Part shown: positions 1 to 11,980 of the stretch, in pieces
How the letters are laid out: each line of letters opens with the position of its first letter
How positions within the stretch are numbered: the first letter of the stretch is position 1
DNA from: Pleodorina starrii
Lineage: Eukaryota > Chlorophyta > Chlorophyceae > Chlamydomonadales > Volvocaceae
Direction: 5' to 3'
Assembly (NCBI GenBank): GCA_030267565.1
Contig: BRXU01000018.1
Span: 1,116,001-1,180,000 of the forward strand
Length of the DNA stretch: 64,000 bases
Made by a program: the position numbers and the translations under genes
The notes under the pieces: generated by a model
What the model was told of the DNA's origin: nothing
Seen by the model: only the letters and a program-made list of their open reading frames with translations
The model's database searches: none

Positions 1-2117
1 TCTGTAAAATTGAGAACTGCTCTCTACGGCCCCGTAGTCGCTCCCGCCCTTTGCATTTGCAACGGCATGAAACTTCCGAGCAGACTGAGATATCACAAAC
101 TGATATTGGACGGCATACATGTGTCGTAAAAAAATTCGTGCATGTAGGCCGTACAATTGTACGCTTGTCTGATTTTTCCTGAGATTTATGCTTGCATGGT
201 CGCGACAGGAAAAATGTTCGTCCATTATAGGTACTTGTCCATAGTAGGGCAACCTACCCGTATGTACTGAGCACTCGCCCTGTTTCGGCCTTGAGGGATG
301 CTCGGTTTCTGGGGCACTTATGCCAGTTGAATTGCGAAGATATATTCTGCTGGCGCATGCACCGTTCCACTCCATGGTGCACCGCAAGACTATCCTCATC
401 GCAGCCGCTTTGCGTCTGCTTATATTGCTTTGCGGTTTTCCTTTCGAAGTTTAGATGTCTCATTGCAGTGTAAATTCCCATTCTCAATGTCCGATGCTTG
501 TCGCATCTCGCCTTGTTGGCCCTTTCGGCACTGGGGGCAACGATGGTCGACCTTGCACGATGCTGAGGCGTCCCATCGCATACTGATGTTCATGCATACC
601 AATTCAAGTGTCACATGATCTAATAACACTTCCGTTATGACACGCGGAAGTAAGGCGAAAAAGCCAGGGAAAGCCCTTCGCCGTCGAAGTATGCTGCGCA
701 ACGAACCTGTAATCCTCCACAGCCCACACACGACACACCGCATGGCGCTCGTCAAGCTCGTCGGAGGAGGTTGGTCACATGCAGATGTGGAAACCGCCGA
801 TCTCTGACAGCATCGTGCCAGACTCCCAGTGCCGTGTTTGGAACCGGCAGTTGACCCTTTTGTAACAGCCTCTTGTACCATCTTTTTAGCGAGAGACACA
901 CGAAGACAGAAGGCGCCAACATATATCCGACTGTTGTGCAGCGGAGAGCTTCATGCTTACACGTTAGGACCGCTTGCCCTGATGCGCCCCCAAGGAACAG
1001 CAGGGCGTGCTTCGCGGGACCCACGCCGGCCAGCCACACCGGGCCACACTTAAGCGCGAACCACCGCCGCACCAACTCCCCCTACAGGTCCTTGCCACCC
1101 AAAGCCTCAGAACCAGCATCCCCCAGCTCTGTGACTCCTGCAGCTACGGCGGCTGGTTGTCCTGCTCGCCCGTCGGGCCGTCTTTTTCCCTCAGCGCTGG
1201 TGCCCACAGCTCGGAGAAGCCGCAGGGCATTGCCGCCACTCCCAGTTCCAGATACGGGTACGCGACACACACACACACCCCGGCCCATCCCGCGCCGGAC
1301 ATCCATTTGGGTCCGCTGTACCTGCTTCCTCCGTTCCCTGTAGTCCAGACACCTCTGGCGTCCCGCCAGGCGCGAGAGCCCGCGGCCGTACTCGTTTTAG
1401 CCAGCCGGATCACGCATCCGTCTGCGGACTCGAACGGAGCAGTGGCGCGTGCGCACCCCCCCTGGAGCCCTCGAGTCCCCCACCAGGTCGCAACAGACGT
1501 GCGAGGGCACCCCAGCGCGAAGCTCCTGCCGGGTGCTGCCGGAGCCGCGTGAGGAGTCGGGTCCAGTCGGGTCCAATCGGGGCAGTCGAGCCCCCGTCGA
1601 GGCCTCACAGCTCGCGGTGATGCGGTCAGGTCCGCCATATCCCACGAGCCGAGGGCGAGCAGCGCCGCCCAGGGCCGAAGGGCGCGCAGCGCTGGGAGAG
1701 CGAGCCCCCCTGCCCCCACTCGCTTGGATGGCTACCCACCCATGTGCCGATCCTCGGGTGGTTGTGTGCCGCACATCGGTATCGGTGTGTCGTATCGAAC
1801 CATGCGCGCGCGTCTGCGCTTCCCAGCGCTTGCTCCTCCCGCCCTCGGGCCGGTCGTTGCACGTTGCGTCATTCGCCGCCCAGGTGACCCCAGCGCGCCC
1901 CTCCCCCGCTGCACCCGCCATCCATCCATCCATCCATCCATGCGGTGCCAGCGGGGTGCCCAGCGCAGTGCCAGCGCAGCGCAGCACACCGGCAAGTAAG
2001 CGAATGGGCGGCCCCGCGGGTTCAATAACGGACGCTGACCCCTGCATGCTGTCGGGTACAGAGGCGCCACGCACCGCCCACCTCACCCAACGGCGGCGGC
2101 ATCTGTGAGGCGAGGCG

Positions 2118-2375
2118 AGGTCCTCTGTCATTGCCCGGTCCTCTGTCATTGCCTGGTCCTCTGTCAATGCCTGGTCCTCTGTCATTGCCCGGTCCTCTGT
2201 CATTGCCTGGTCCTCTGTCAACGCCTGGTCCTCTGTCAATGCCTGGTCCTCTGTCATTGCCCGGTCCTCTGTCATTGCCTGGTCCTCTGTCAACGCCTGG
2301 TCCTCTGTCAATGCCCGGCCTCATCGCAACGCCTGGTCCCCAGTCCACGCCTGGTCCCCTCTCAATGCCTCGTCT
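2118..2375. repeat. 18-bp minisatellite
   Basis: Tandem array of an 18-bp unit (TCCTCTGTCATTGCCTGG and variants with CAA or CAAC in place of CATT). About a dozen good copies are followed by about three decayed ones. Unit variants recur in a four-unit order, which suggests a 72-bp higher-order repeat. Because 18 is a multiple of three the array is open in several frames and produces long artefact reading frames on both strands. Confidence 0.9.
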
Positions 2376-3387
2376 GGCCGCACCCAACGACACGCCCACT
2401 TCCTCGCTCGGACCTGCCTTCGTGCACACAACTCAGCATACCAAACCAACCGCACGGAATCCCCAGCCATCACAGCGACTGCGGAAGCGCTCACCGTCCC
2501 ACCCCTCCCCACATGCTGTCAGCCTCAGCGGGGGCCTGCGTGTGCAGGGGCCCCTGTGCGCAACTCCCGCTTCCAACACCTTGTGATGTCATGCTTCCCA
2601 CGTGTTGGACTGCCGTATACCGACGCGGAACTGCCGTATCCCGCCTCCCTTCGCGGAGCCGGATGCCGGGGACCCGCGCCCCGCTCTGCACATCCTGTCC
2701 GCACGTCCTGTCCCACACACCAGCCGCGGCGCGACACCCTTGCATCCACGGCCGCCGCCCCCACTCCCCAACGCCTATTGGCCTATCAGACGTATTCATG
2801 GATCCTATCGCACACCCATTCCTCCGTTCGAGGCCCACTTCGAGCGCATGCACCACCGCCACACAAGCCCCACCACCGCCGCAACACCACAAGGTTGCAA
2901 TGCAATGTCGCTACGAGCTACTGCTGCTGCTGCTGCCCGGTACTGAGAGGGAGCACAGATCTGCCTCGGATATCCTTCATCTGCACCCGCCCCCATCACA
3001 GTGCACCGCACAGCACCGCACAAGGCACCGGTGGGGTGCTTTACCAGTGCCGCCTTCCCGCATACCCCAGACCCCACACCACCACCCGCACCCACCAGCC
3101 AGACCCCACTCAAGCGCGTCCCCGGCGGCGCGCCCAGACCCCGCACGCCTCCTTTGCCAGCGCCAGCGGCGGTGCTGCCGCCACCACCACCGCCTCCCAG
3201 CTGGGCGCCCCTCCGCTGCGGATTCCTCGGTTCGTGTCGTCTGGGCGTTCGTGCTGTTGCTGCTGCGCTGTCGCGCGTACTTGTCCGTTTGGGTTGGTCC
3301 GGCGGCGACGCGGTCGCAGCTCTTCCGGTACTTGAAAGGTAAGCGGTGTGCCTTGTGGTAAGGAGTAATGGGTTCTCGGTCGCCTTC

Positions 3388-3422
3388 GTCCATCCGCTGC
3401 GGTATCGTTCTTTTTACCCCTC
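3388..3422 (+). repeat. Intron module C copy (unassigned region)
   Basis: Contains CCGCTGCGGTATCGTTC followed by TTTTTACCCC, matching the module C copies found in introns of at least five other genes here. Its plus orientation suggests a plus-strand intron. Confidence 0.7.
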
Positions 3423-3696
3423 CGCTGCCGCCTGCCGGCGCTACGGCGCACCTACCGCCGCCGCCGCCTCCTGCCTGCTGGGCCTGCCCCGGCCTCTGCC
3501 CCTGCCGCCTGCCTGTCGCTACGTCGTCACCTCACTCACCGCCTGCCTGCCTCCACCGCCTGCCTGCCTGCCTACCTGGCTGCCTGCCTGGTGGGTATCA
3601 CCCGTCGGCGCTCCTCCACAGCGTGTGGCCATCCTGTCGCAGATAGCCCACAGTCCCCGCGGAGGCGCCCGGCTCCTCACCCACCTGCGAACACAC

Positions 3697-3775
3697 GGTG
3701 CGGTGCGGTGCGGTGTGGTGTGGTGTGGTGTGGTGTGGTGTGGTTCGGTTCTATTCGGTGCGGTGCGGTGTGATG
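3697..3775. repeat. GGTGT/GGTGC pentanucleotide microsatellite
   Basis: Runs of GGTGC and GGTGT units with interruptions. It begins at the putative donor of the unresolved plus-strand gene. Confidence 0.85.
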
Positions 3776-3976
3776 TGGGTCAGCGCAATCGTGCGAAGTG
3801 CGACCGAGGCCACCGGGGTGGGGGGTTGGGCCGCAGCCAGGGCCGCGCCGGCGGGGAGCCACTCTGCTACCCCGCACCCCCGAGTATCCCGCCCTTTCTT
3901 TCGCCCCGACCGCGGCCTTAGCCATAGCTTTACCTAGGGCCCTTCCTTCCTTATTGTCATCGTCTTTTCTTCCTTC

Positions 3977-5172
3977 TTAGCGAACCAACTCCCTTCCGCA
4001 ACCCGCAGCACCCACCACCACGCCCATGAGCTTGAACTTGTGCCCCGGCTCCTCCTCGTCGCCGTCGCCGCGCTGTCGCCCGTGGCCGCTGCTGTGGGTC
4101 GCATTTTTGGCCGCCATAACCGCTGCGCGGCTGGCCGGCCCCGATGTGAGCTCCAGCACGCAGTTGGGGTGCTGGCTCACCTGCACGTTCAAATTTGAAG
4201 TAGAAGTTGAAATGAAACTTGAATTTGAATTTGCGTCCAAATTTACATCATACTTTATTTTTTATAGAACTCCAAAATACTATATCCAAGATGAATAATT
4301 CGGTTCATTGGTGTGGAGGAGAGAACACGAGAGAAGGAAAGAATAGGAACGCGACGGTCGTCAAGACCGACAACACTGATGGCCGCCGGTGCTCAAGTCG
4401 CCATGCAGTCTTATCAAAAGCGCAATGTTCCTTGTCAGAGTGTGCCACGGAAGACAGACAGCGGCGCCTGAGAACCGCCGTGACAACCGTCGAACCGCAG
4501 CGCAAGACAAACCCGAGAAAATTCACGCAACCCGGAACCAAGAATCTACATCGCAAGGAAAGAACTCTTGCCCCGGGCCCCGGGGGCAAACGCAACCGTA
4601 TGCTTAACCGCTAACCGCTAACCGCACACCTTGACGTCCTTCATCCACGTGAGCGACACCTCCCGAGGGTCGTACGCGTCAATGGTCACCGGCCGGCACT
4701 CGCACCCCTCCACACAGCTGACCTGGGCGGTGCCCATCCCCCGGTAGCTCTGCAGATGGGCGATCTGCACAAAAGGGGGGTTATCCACGTATAGGCCGGA
4801 GCCCGTAACCGGTTAAGTAAAGGGGGTTATCCACGTATACGTTAGGCTAAGTAACGGAGGGCCCTAGCCATGCAGCGTAGGTAGCCAGGCGAGGTGGGGC
4901 GGGCAGCAGGCAACCCGGGACGCGCAGGCAGGGGCTCCCACCCTGTGTTTGAACCTCCCAGCCAAAACAAAACAACACGCACAACGTCCCCAAAGGTAAG
5001 GGACGCGTGGCTCGACCCAGAAGCCACTGACCTGCACGATGATCGGCTTGGAGGCTTGCTCCGCAGTACGGTCGCTGATGAGCTGTGTGTTGATCTGACC
5101 GGGGGGGAGTGGGGGGGCCCGGGGGGTTCAGGGAGTGATATGCTCGGGCCCGGGGGGAGCGGGACGGGACGG

Positions 5173-5203
<31 letters not shown>

Positions 5204-8105
5204 CGATGCAAGAAAGACGAAGTTCAGCGGCAGAACGGAGGATGGACGGAGGCAACGTTGGCAGAGGGATCCAGAAACACCGTGGGGGGGAGGGAGTGGG
5301 CCCCAGGAAGCGCAGGGGGACAGGGCAGGGAGGAAACAGGGAGGGGCCACGCAACGCAGCGCAGTGCAGCGCAACACCAAGCTTCACGAAGCGCATCAAA
5401 CGCGGTGTGGCACCCGTCGGCCGCCCGGGTCGGTTGGTGCGGGGGGGAGCCGGGAGGGTCGGAGGGCGCTCCGAAACCCTCACAACCCCCACATTCCTAC
5501 ATCCTCAAACCACCAAACCCTCTTCACACACGCGTACACAGCGCCATCTAACGCCCGCGAACCCACCCGCGCGCGCACATACACACACACATACACATAC
5601 ACACACACGGGGGCCTGTGGGCCGTCGCCAATTGGCCCCAGTTCAAGATTCAACTGCAACCACACACACGCACACACACTTAGGGTTTCAGGGTTTTAGG
5701 GTTTAGGGTTTTAGGGTTTTACCACATCGAACGCACATCGGACGCCCTCATGCCCACGCAATCGCACGCTGGCACACGCAATCACACGCACACGCACACG
5801 CACGCAATCACACACACATGCACACACACGCCCACGGACCTGCATCCGCAGCTTCTTTCGAAGCTCGGTGGCCACATAGCCCCACTTGCCGCGCCCCTCG
5901 TCCGTCCACTCCCACCCCACCACCGGTTGCTGAACCAGACCCTGCGGCATACAACCAGGCGGGGGCGAGGCGGAGTGAATGAATGAGGGCCGGCCGGTGG
6001 GTCGGTGGGTCGGTAAGACTAAGCTGCAGCCAGCAAGGCAGGACAGGGCAGAAAAGCCGGTCGGTCGCGGAAAGGCGGGCCGGTGGGTCGGCGGGTGGTG
6101 GGCGGTCCAACGGTTCGGTCGGCGGATTGCTGCAACCAGCAGCAGCAGCAGCAGCAGCACGACAAAAACCGCATTGCACTCACTCGTACACCCCACCCCA
6201 CCCCTACACCCCTACACCCCACCCCAGGGGGGGTAATATCCCAGGTAACTGCGTCGCGTTCCCTCGTCCCGGGCCGTTTTAATTGCCCCCCTCCCCCCCC
6301 TCCCGCCCCACTTGAAGCTCCTCCTCCACGTAGCATGTCTTGTTGAGCGACTCGTAGTTCCCGGGGGCCAGGGGCGGAGGCACCGGGCGGGTCGCAACCG
6401 CCGCCATCAGATCCGCCGTGGCGGCTGGGCCCAGGAAGGAGACGCCCCCCGACGATGTGGCGGGAGGTGCAGCGGCGGCGGCTGCGGCGGCGGTAGTGGT
6501 GGCGGCGGTAGTGGCGTTGGCGGGTGTGGCGGCGGCGGCTCCCGGAGGCGGAGACAGGAGCCCCTGGGGCGGGGTGGGGAGCGGGGTGGGGGGCGGGGTG
6601 GAAGGAAGGGAAGTGGCGGGCGGCGCGGGAGGAGGACGAGGGGCGGGGTGGAGCAGGAGGCCTTGCGGCAGAAGCGGTGCGTGACGTGGGTCGGGGGTTG
6701 GGGGCTGGCGGTGAAAGTTGATAGGGTGCGAGGAGGCGGAAGAGGAAAAGCGGCAAGAGAGGGAGGGAGGGAGGGAGGGAGGGAGGGAGGGAGGGAGGGA
6801 GGGAGGGAGGGAGGAAGGGAGGGAGGGAGGGAGGGAGGGAGGGAGGGAGGGAGGGAGGGAGGGAGGGAGGGAGGGAGGGAGGGAGGAAGGGAGGGAGGGA
6901 GGGAGGGAGGGAGGGAGGGAGGGAGGGAGGGAGGGAGGGAGGGAGGGAGGGAGGGAGGGAGGGAGGGAGGGAGGGAGGGAGGGAGGGAGGGAGGGAGGGA
7001 GGGAGGGAGGGAGGGAGGGAGGGAGGGAGGGAGGGAGGGAGGGAGGGAGGGAGGGAGGGAGGGAGGGAGGGAGGGAGGGAGGGAGGGAGGGAGGGAGGAA
7101 GGGAGGAAGGGAGGGAGGGAGGGAGGGAGGGAGGGACAGGGGGGCGTGGGCGTGCTTGCGTGTTCCAGCCGAGTTCGTCATCCTGCCACCACCACCCACC
7201 CTCACCTCCAAACCCCACCTCCAAAACCCACCTCCAAACCCCACGTCACACGCCCACCCCATCCCGCCCCACCAGGCACATCGTGATGAGCAGCTCCGAA
7301 ACCACCACGTGCCCGCCGCGGCCCGGGTGGTTGAGTCCGCCGGTGAATATGGCCCCCAGCGACACCCGCTCCGTTCCGCCCACGTAGGCGGACGGCAGCA
7401 CCGCAGCCTTGAGGCTCACCTGCGCACACAGCCGACATGCAGCAGGGCAGTAGGGCAGCAGGGCAGCAGGGCAGCAGGGCAGCAGGGCAAGGGGAACATG
7501 AGTTGACAGCGCAGGAGGCAGGAGGCAGGAGGCCTCCCAGGAGACGGGAAAAGGGAACCAAAGATACCGCAGCGAAGGGACGGATACGGCGTTAGCGAAC
7601 GGACCCTGAACCCGGCAATAAGAACACAAATGGGCAGGAGGCAGGAGGGCCGGGTAGGGTAGGGTAGGGCCGGGTCGGGCAGGGTCGGGCAGGCCGGGCC
7701 GGGCCGGGCCATCCCCGCACAGACGCACATGGTTCTGTCCTTTCCTTCCCTCGTTTTTCCTCTCCTTGCTCGCGGGGTTTCCCTCCCCGCCCGCCCGCCG
7801 GCCCGGCCACCCGCTCCGCTCCGCTCCATGTGTCTCTCGCCTATGTGCTCACCGAGGGCAGGCCGTAGTAGGTGGCGAACTCGGAGAAGTCCCGTTCGGC
7901 GCTGTACCAGTACCTGGTGGCGGAGAAGGGGCGAGGAGGCGAGGGGGCGGAGGAGGCATCGCAGGGGGGCACCGGGGCCTCTCGGACAGGGCGGCTGGTG
8001 GGAGGTCGTGAGAGGTACCACGGTCCGTCGTCGATCCTCGTCAGCCCCTCTCCCCACCCACCCACCCACCCACCCAGCCACCCACCCACCCACCCGCCCA
8101 CCCGC

Positions 8106-8152
<47 letters not shown>

Positions 8153-10668
8153 CCCGCCCAGCCAGCCAGCCAGCCAGCCAGCCACCCACGCGCCCTCACT
8201 CACTTGCCCTTGCCGGGCCCCATCGCGTACATGTTGACGAGCACCACCGCCGGCCGGGAGGGCAGATTGAGTACCTTGCGCACCAGCCGCTCGAAGGCAC
8301 GCCGGGAGGGGCCCTGCGGAAGGGAGGGGCAAAACACACACGGTCACATGCACACACACGCACACACACGCACCGTCACACGCCCCGGACCACGCTGCAT
8401 CCACAGGGGACAGGTCGCACGCCGGCAAGGGCCAGCAGCCGCGCCCACAGGGCACTAGCATGCATGTGTGTAGGCCTGCCTAGGCCGCAACACGGGGGCG
8501 GTGCCGTACCGTACCGTGCCGTACATGACGTTGTACAGGTCCTATACCGCGCCGAGTGACCCACGGGTCACCACCGTGGGGGTGTGCCACACCAAAACAC
8601 CAGCATGGGTGGGTCACAACGCCGGCGCGAAATGCCTGTCGTACCGTGCAATACCACACATGCCATTAACATTCGGCGGGTCATTCGGTGGGCATGTTGG
8701 CCTCTCTCTCGAATGTCTGTTCCCAAGCCCCCGGATCCAAGCTCTGGATTCAGATTCCAGACTGAATCCAGATTCCGGAGATTCCAGACGCACCGCCTGG
8801 CCCCAGGTGGCGGTTGGCAGGTCGTTGACGGCGTAGTCGATGAACACCAGATCCGGATCCGGAAGCAGGTGGTGGTGCAGGCAGCTGCTGGTGTAGGCGG
8901 ATTCGGTGCCTAAACAGGCAAGCCAAGCCAGGTTGGAGGGATCGGCCGACGGCGTGGAGGGGTTTGCAGGGATGGGGTGGGAGGGGGTTCAGGGAGTGAT
9001 ATGCTCCTTTATAAAATAATGAGACGAAGAGGCGGGGGGAGGCGGTCTGAGTGCGCGGGGTGGAGCGCGGTGGTGCTGATGTGTGGGTGGGGTGAGGCTG
9101 TGATGCGCCGGAAGGGGGCAGGCAGGCAGGTCAAGTGCGACATGCAAAGCGCCCCTCCCCTCCCTTCCCCTCCCCAACCGCCCCGGGTTAAGGATTTGAC
9201 GACCCCCACGCGGCCTGATTCGTCACTCCTCCTCAGTCCTCACCCGGTATGGCGCCGTTTATGAAGACGTGCTGCTCCTCCGGCGACACCGCCGGCGCCT
9301 CACCCTGCTCTCCCCCCCGGCCTTCCGCCCCCGCCCCCGCCTCCGCCCACCACTCCTCCTCCTCCTCCCCCTGCCCCTCTCCCTCCTCCGCCTGCCCCTC
9401 TTGCTCGCCCTCGCCCTCGTCGAAGCCGCGAAGCAGCGCCCGTCGCCCCCGCCCCCGCCGCGCCAGACGACCGCCACCACTGCCACCACCACCGCCACCA
9501 CCACCGACTCCGCCGCGCCAGCGCTGCAGATCCGCCAAGCTCCCACCGTCACCAGCACCACCGCCAGCCGCTGCCGCCGCTCCCGCCGCCACAGCGGCTG
9601 CTGCTGGTGTTATTGCCCGCGCGCCTGCGCCTACTCCTACGCCGCCTCGCGCGCCTCCGACGCCTACGGCGCCCCCTTCCCCAGGCTCGTCCTGCGCCGC
9701 GCCGGCCCGCTGGGTGACGGTGGTGGTGGTGGTGGTGGTGGTGGTGGCGATCAGGCTGCGGTGCTGACCGCTGGGCGGTGTTGGCGGCAGTGCTGCGTTG
9801 AGCCAGTCCAAGAAGAGCTGCACGTAGGTGTTGAGGGTGCCGCCGACGCCCTGCCCGGCGGTGATGCTGCCGCCCAGGGCGCCCAAGCGGAGGCGCTGCC
9901 CTGTCGATCGGGAGAGAGGGATGGGAGCGACCGGGTGCTTTCTTCAGTCCCGTCTTTGTCAGGCAAGCATGCGGGCAGGAGATCCGGGTCGGCGGGCAGG
10001 GCAATCTGACCGAGATGGGGTTGGGAGCATGTGCGCTTGGGCGCCAGCGCCCTCAATTCCTCGCCTCCTCAAATCGATTTTTTGGCACGTGTCCAGTGTT
10101 TGTGGCGCCTTTCGAATGCGTCCCAGGCCGTAGCGGTCATATGCCGGATATAAAGATGTGGGTTGGTTGGGGAAAGGATTTTGGGGGCTCCCGTGCTCTC
10201 TGCGCGCCACGGCGTGTAGCTCCGTAGTGCCTGGTTGTCCGTACCTTGCCGCGCCCGCTCCAGGACGAGCCGCAGCCGCGCCGCATGGCCCACGTAGGTC
10301 ACGCCCGCCAGTCGCTCCGGCAGGGGCGTGAAGAACCTGTAGTCCCCGGGGGGGTTGACGCGGGCCCCGGGGCCGCTGACGTTGGCTTCATCGCCGGCCC
10401 TTATGCGCGCGCGGACATCGTATTTCCAGAAGAAACGCGCGTATTTCTTATCGCTTTCGGTTAAATTGCCAAGGTACGTGTGCAGTCCTTCTGCGTGCGC
10501 CTGGGCCGCGAGACCGGCGAACGAAGCTGCTAGGAAAAGTAGCAATCGCGGCAGAGGTGGCCAGGAATATCGCTTTCGTGACAAACAAGCGTTTGCCTGG
10601 CGCAATGAGTGAACCTGCAGCTCAGTCTGCGACACCGTGCAGTGTGCTTTAAGGAAAACGAGCTGCAT
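3977..10668 (-). CDS. SGNH/GDSL-type hydrolase with N-terminal membrane anchor, 12 exons
   Basis: Exons on the minus strand: 10668-10245, 9900-9244, 8909-8794, 8541-8515, 8313-8204, 7913-7853, 7419-7273, 6704-6312, 5941-5840, 5094-5032, 4764-4630, 4180-3977 (about 812 aa). All junctions keep phase. Residues about 40-58 (LLLFLAASFAGLAA) form a signal anchor, so the enzyme is probably a type II Golgi or cell-surface protein. The SGNH blocks are visible: GALGGSITAGQG with the nucleophile Ser near residue 153, LVFIDYAVND, RAFERLVRKVLNLP, and NHPGRGGH near the end of the catalytic part. The C-terminal segments (IAHLQSYRGMGTAQVSCVEG; GHKFKLMGVVV) are typical of the large plant/algal SGNH family. 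The Asp usually found three residues before the catalytic His is Gly here. Exon 2 carries a long Gly/Ala/Glu-rich insert. Exon 4 (27 nt) and the 5' end of exon 8 are the least certain. The start is the first in-frame ATG. Substrate unknown. Confidence 0.85.
4778..4848 (-). repeat. Intron module B, two tandem copies
   Basis: Two copies, about 4778-4808 and 4826-4848, of the module whose core is GGCCTATACGTGGATAAC. They are in sense orientation in intron 10 of the SGNH gene. The first lies just upstream of the exon 11 acceptor (TTTTGTGCAG). Confidence 0.85.
5128..5145 (-). repeat. Intron module A copy
   Basis: The GAGCATATCACTCCCTGA core, sense to the SGNH gene, about 33 nt upstream of the exon 10 acceptor. 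Confidence 0.9.
5681..5722 (-). repeat. Interstitial telomere-like tract
   Basis: TTTAGGG and TTTTAGGG units on the plus strand, so CCCTAAA on the coding strand of the SGNH gene, inside intron 9. Confidence 0.85.
6757..7136. repeat. (AGGG)n microsatellite, about 380 bp, inside an intron
   Basis: A nearly pure GAGGGAGG tract with a few AAGG interruptions in intron 7 of the SGNH gene. On the coding strand it is a CCCT tract that ends about 50 nt before the exon 8 acceptor, so it is a greatly expanded pyrimidine tract. It creates long Pro-Pro-Ser-Leu and Arg-Glu-Gly-Gly artefact frames. Confidence 0.97.
7553..7600 (-). repeat. Intron module C copy (long form)
   Basis: On the minus strand it reads GTTCGCTAACGCCGTATCCG, then CGCTGCGGTATCTTTGG, in sense orientation in intron 6 of the SGNH gene. 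The same extended left part occurs in intron 2 of the SF1 gene. Confidence 0.85.
8053..8190. repeat. CCAG/CCAC tetranucleotide microsatellite
   Basis: CCACCCAC followed by long CCAGCCAG runs in intron 5 of the SGNH gene. Confidence 0.9.
8989..9016 (-). repeat. Intron module A copy
   Basis: Core GAGCATATCACTCCCTGA preceded by TTTTATAAAG on the minus strand, in sense orientation in intron 2 of the SGNH gene, about 80 nt before the exon 3 acceptor. Confidence 0.9.
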
Positions 10669-11980
10669 CGCCACGAGCGTTCGCAAACGCAAGGTTGCAA
10701 GTACTATATATCATTCCAATTTAAATACTCAGTCATTATATTTATTGAGAACGTACGCAGCTCGCGGGCCAGGATTCAGAAGGACAGTGCCGTAGGCTTG
10801 TTGCAACGGCCCGTACCAACGGCACCGTTGCTGGTTAAAATGATAAAATCAGAAGAGCGGGTAGCGGGGGCCCGTGGTCACCGGTTTTCAGCTGTGAACC
10901 GCTGGCTCTATTGGACCGCAGAAGCTCTTCATCACTTGCACGCGTCACACCTCGGCTGTGTCCGCCGCCGTCTTGTCGGTCTCGGAAATCCTACAGCGTC
11001 TTCTGGTGTCGCTTGCCACGGTAACGCGTGCCCTCGGATTTGTTGCAAAACTCCATGTACCGGTATATCACACCGCGCATGCCCCGCCCGTCGCCACCTT
11101 TTACCCTCTAAAACCCTAAAAGCCAAACTTTTGTCACGAGGCATCACCTGAGAGGCCAACCCGCCAACCGCCAACCGCCAACCGAGGCATATAAAAAGCT
11201 CAACTGCCAAGCCCTCCCACCGTTATGGACTCGGCAAACACGCCTCGACGCCTTGCTGATGCGCGTTCCTCCCAGCAGCTCCTCCGGTATTCCGTGCTGT
11301 GGCGCCCGGGCTTTCCTTCATCATCCGCAGTTCTTCACACAGCCGAGAGCGCCATCCAGCCCGAGCCCCGCCTTCCAGCCACGGCCGGTACGCGGGCAAA
11401 AGCAGCGGGTGGCGGGCAGAGGCGAGGCAGAGGGGGACAGACCGTCGCAGGACCGACCGACAGCCCCAGCCGAGTGCGGGGCCCGGCACGCCCCCTCACC
11501 GAGGCCCCCAAAGCCCTGCCAGCTGCCACCGACACACGCCTGCCTGCCTGCTACCCACCCACCAGTCCGCTGCGGTACCTTCTTCATGACCCACCACTCC
11601 CACACCGGGAGCACTCTCAATACCCTCGGAGTCACCAAGATGTTCGCTTGCGTTAGGGTTTAAAAACCCCTAAAATCTCCTAAAAACCCCTAGAATCCCT
11701 AAAATTTCCGTACAAACCTACCCACCCCCCAGCCGGGCTGCCAGGGGGGAGTATCACCCGACCGCACACACGACCTGCCTCCGCCCTGCCGGAGAGGGCT
11801 GAGAGGAGGAGATGCTCTCCTCCTGCTGTGGCCTCCCAAAAGCACCGCAGACAGGCGGCGGGGCGTCCGGAGGGGGCAGCCCGCATCTGCATCCGCATCC
11901 GCATCCACCTCCGCATCCGCATCCGCTGCCGCCGCTGCCGCTGCTGCCCCAAGCTGTCCCGGCCCCCGGCGGCCTCGCCT
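10669..11980. other. Intergenic region between the SGNH and DsbA-type genes
   Basis: The right part lies downstream of the DsbA-type stop and the left part upstream of the SGNH start. The head next to the SGNH gene is AT-richer. There are short CCAACCG tandem units at 11156-11183 and CCCTAAA-like remnants at 11105-11122 and 11654-11710. No convincing coding region was found. Confidence 0.6.

Larger units (their letters stand above)
637..3950 (+). other. Probable unresolved plus-strand gene (partial exon candidates)
   Basis: I cannot build a complete gene here, but several signs point to one on the plus strand. An ATG at 637 opens a basic frame (begins MTRGSKAKKPGKALRRRS) in an AT-richer stretch like the heads of the other genes. 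A strong donor (GTAAGC) follows position 3340, where the frame ending SQLFRYLK is open. A sense copy of intron module C lies at 3388-3422. An acceptor before 3622 opens a frame RVAILSQIAHSPRGG that runs to a GTGCGG donor at 3698. These exons do not join in phase directly, so at least one exon is missing from my model. The product is not recognised. The gene would converge on the SGNH hydrolase gene that ends at 3977. Confidence 0.3.

Noticed and set aside
6019..7506. Long proline/serine- and arginine/glycine-rich reading frames on both strands
   Set aside because: They are translations of the AGGG microsatellite, which lies in an intron of the SGNH gene.
10690..10692. Start of the SGNH hydrolase at 10692
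   Set aside because: The codon is TTG; the first in-frame ATG is at 10668.
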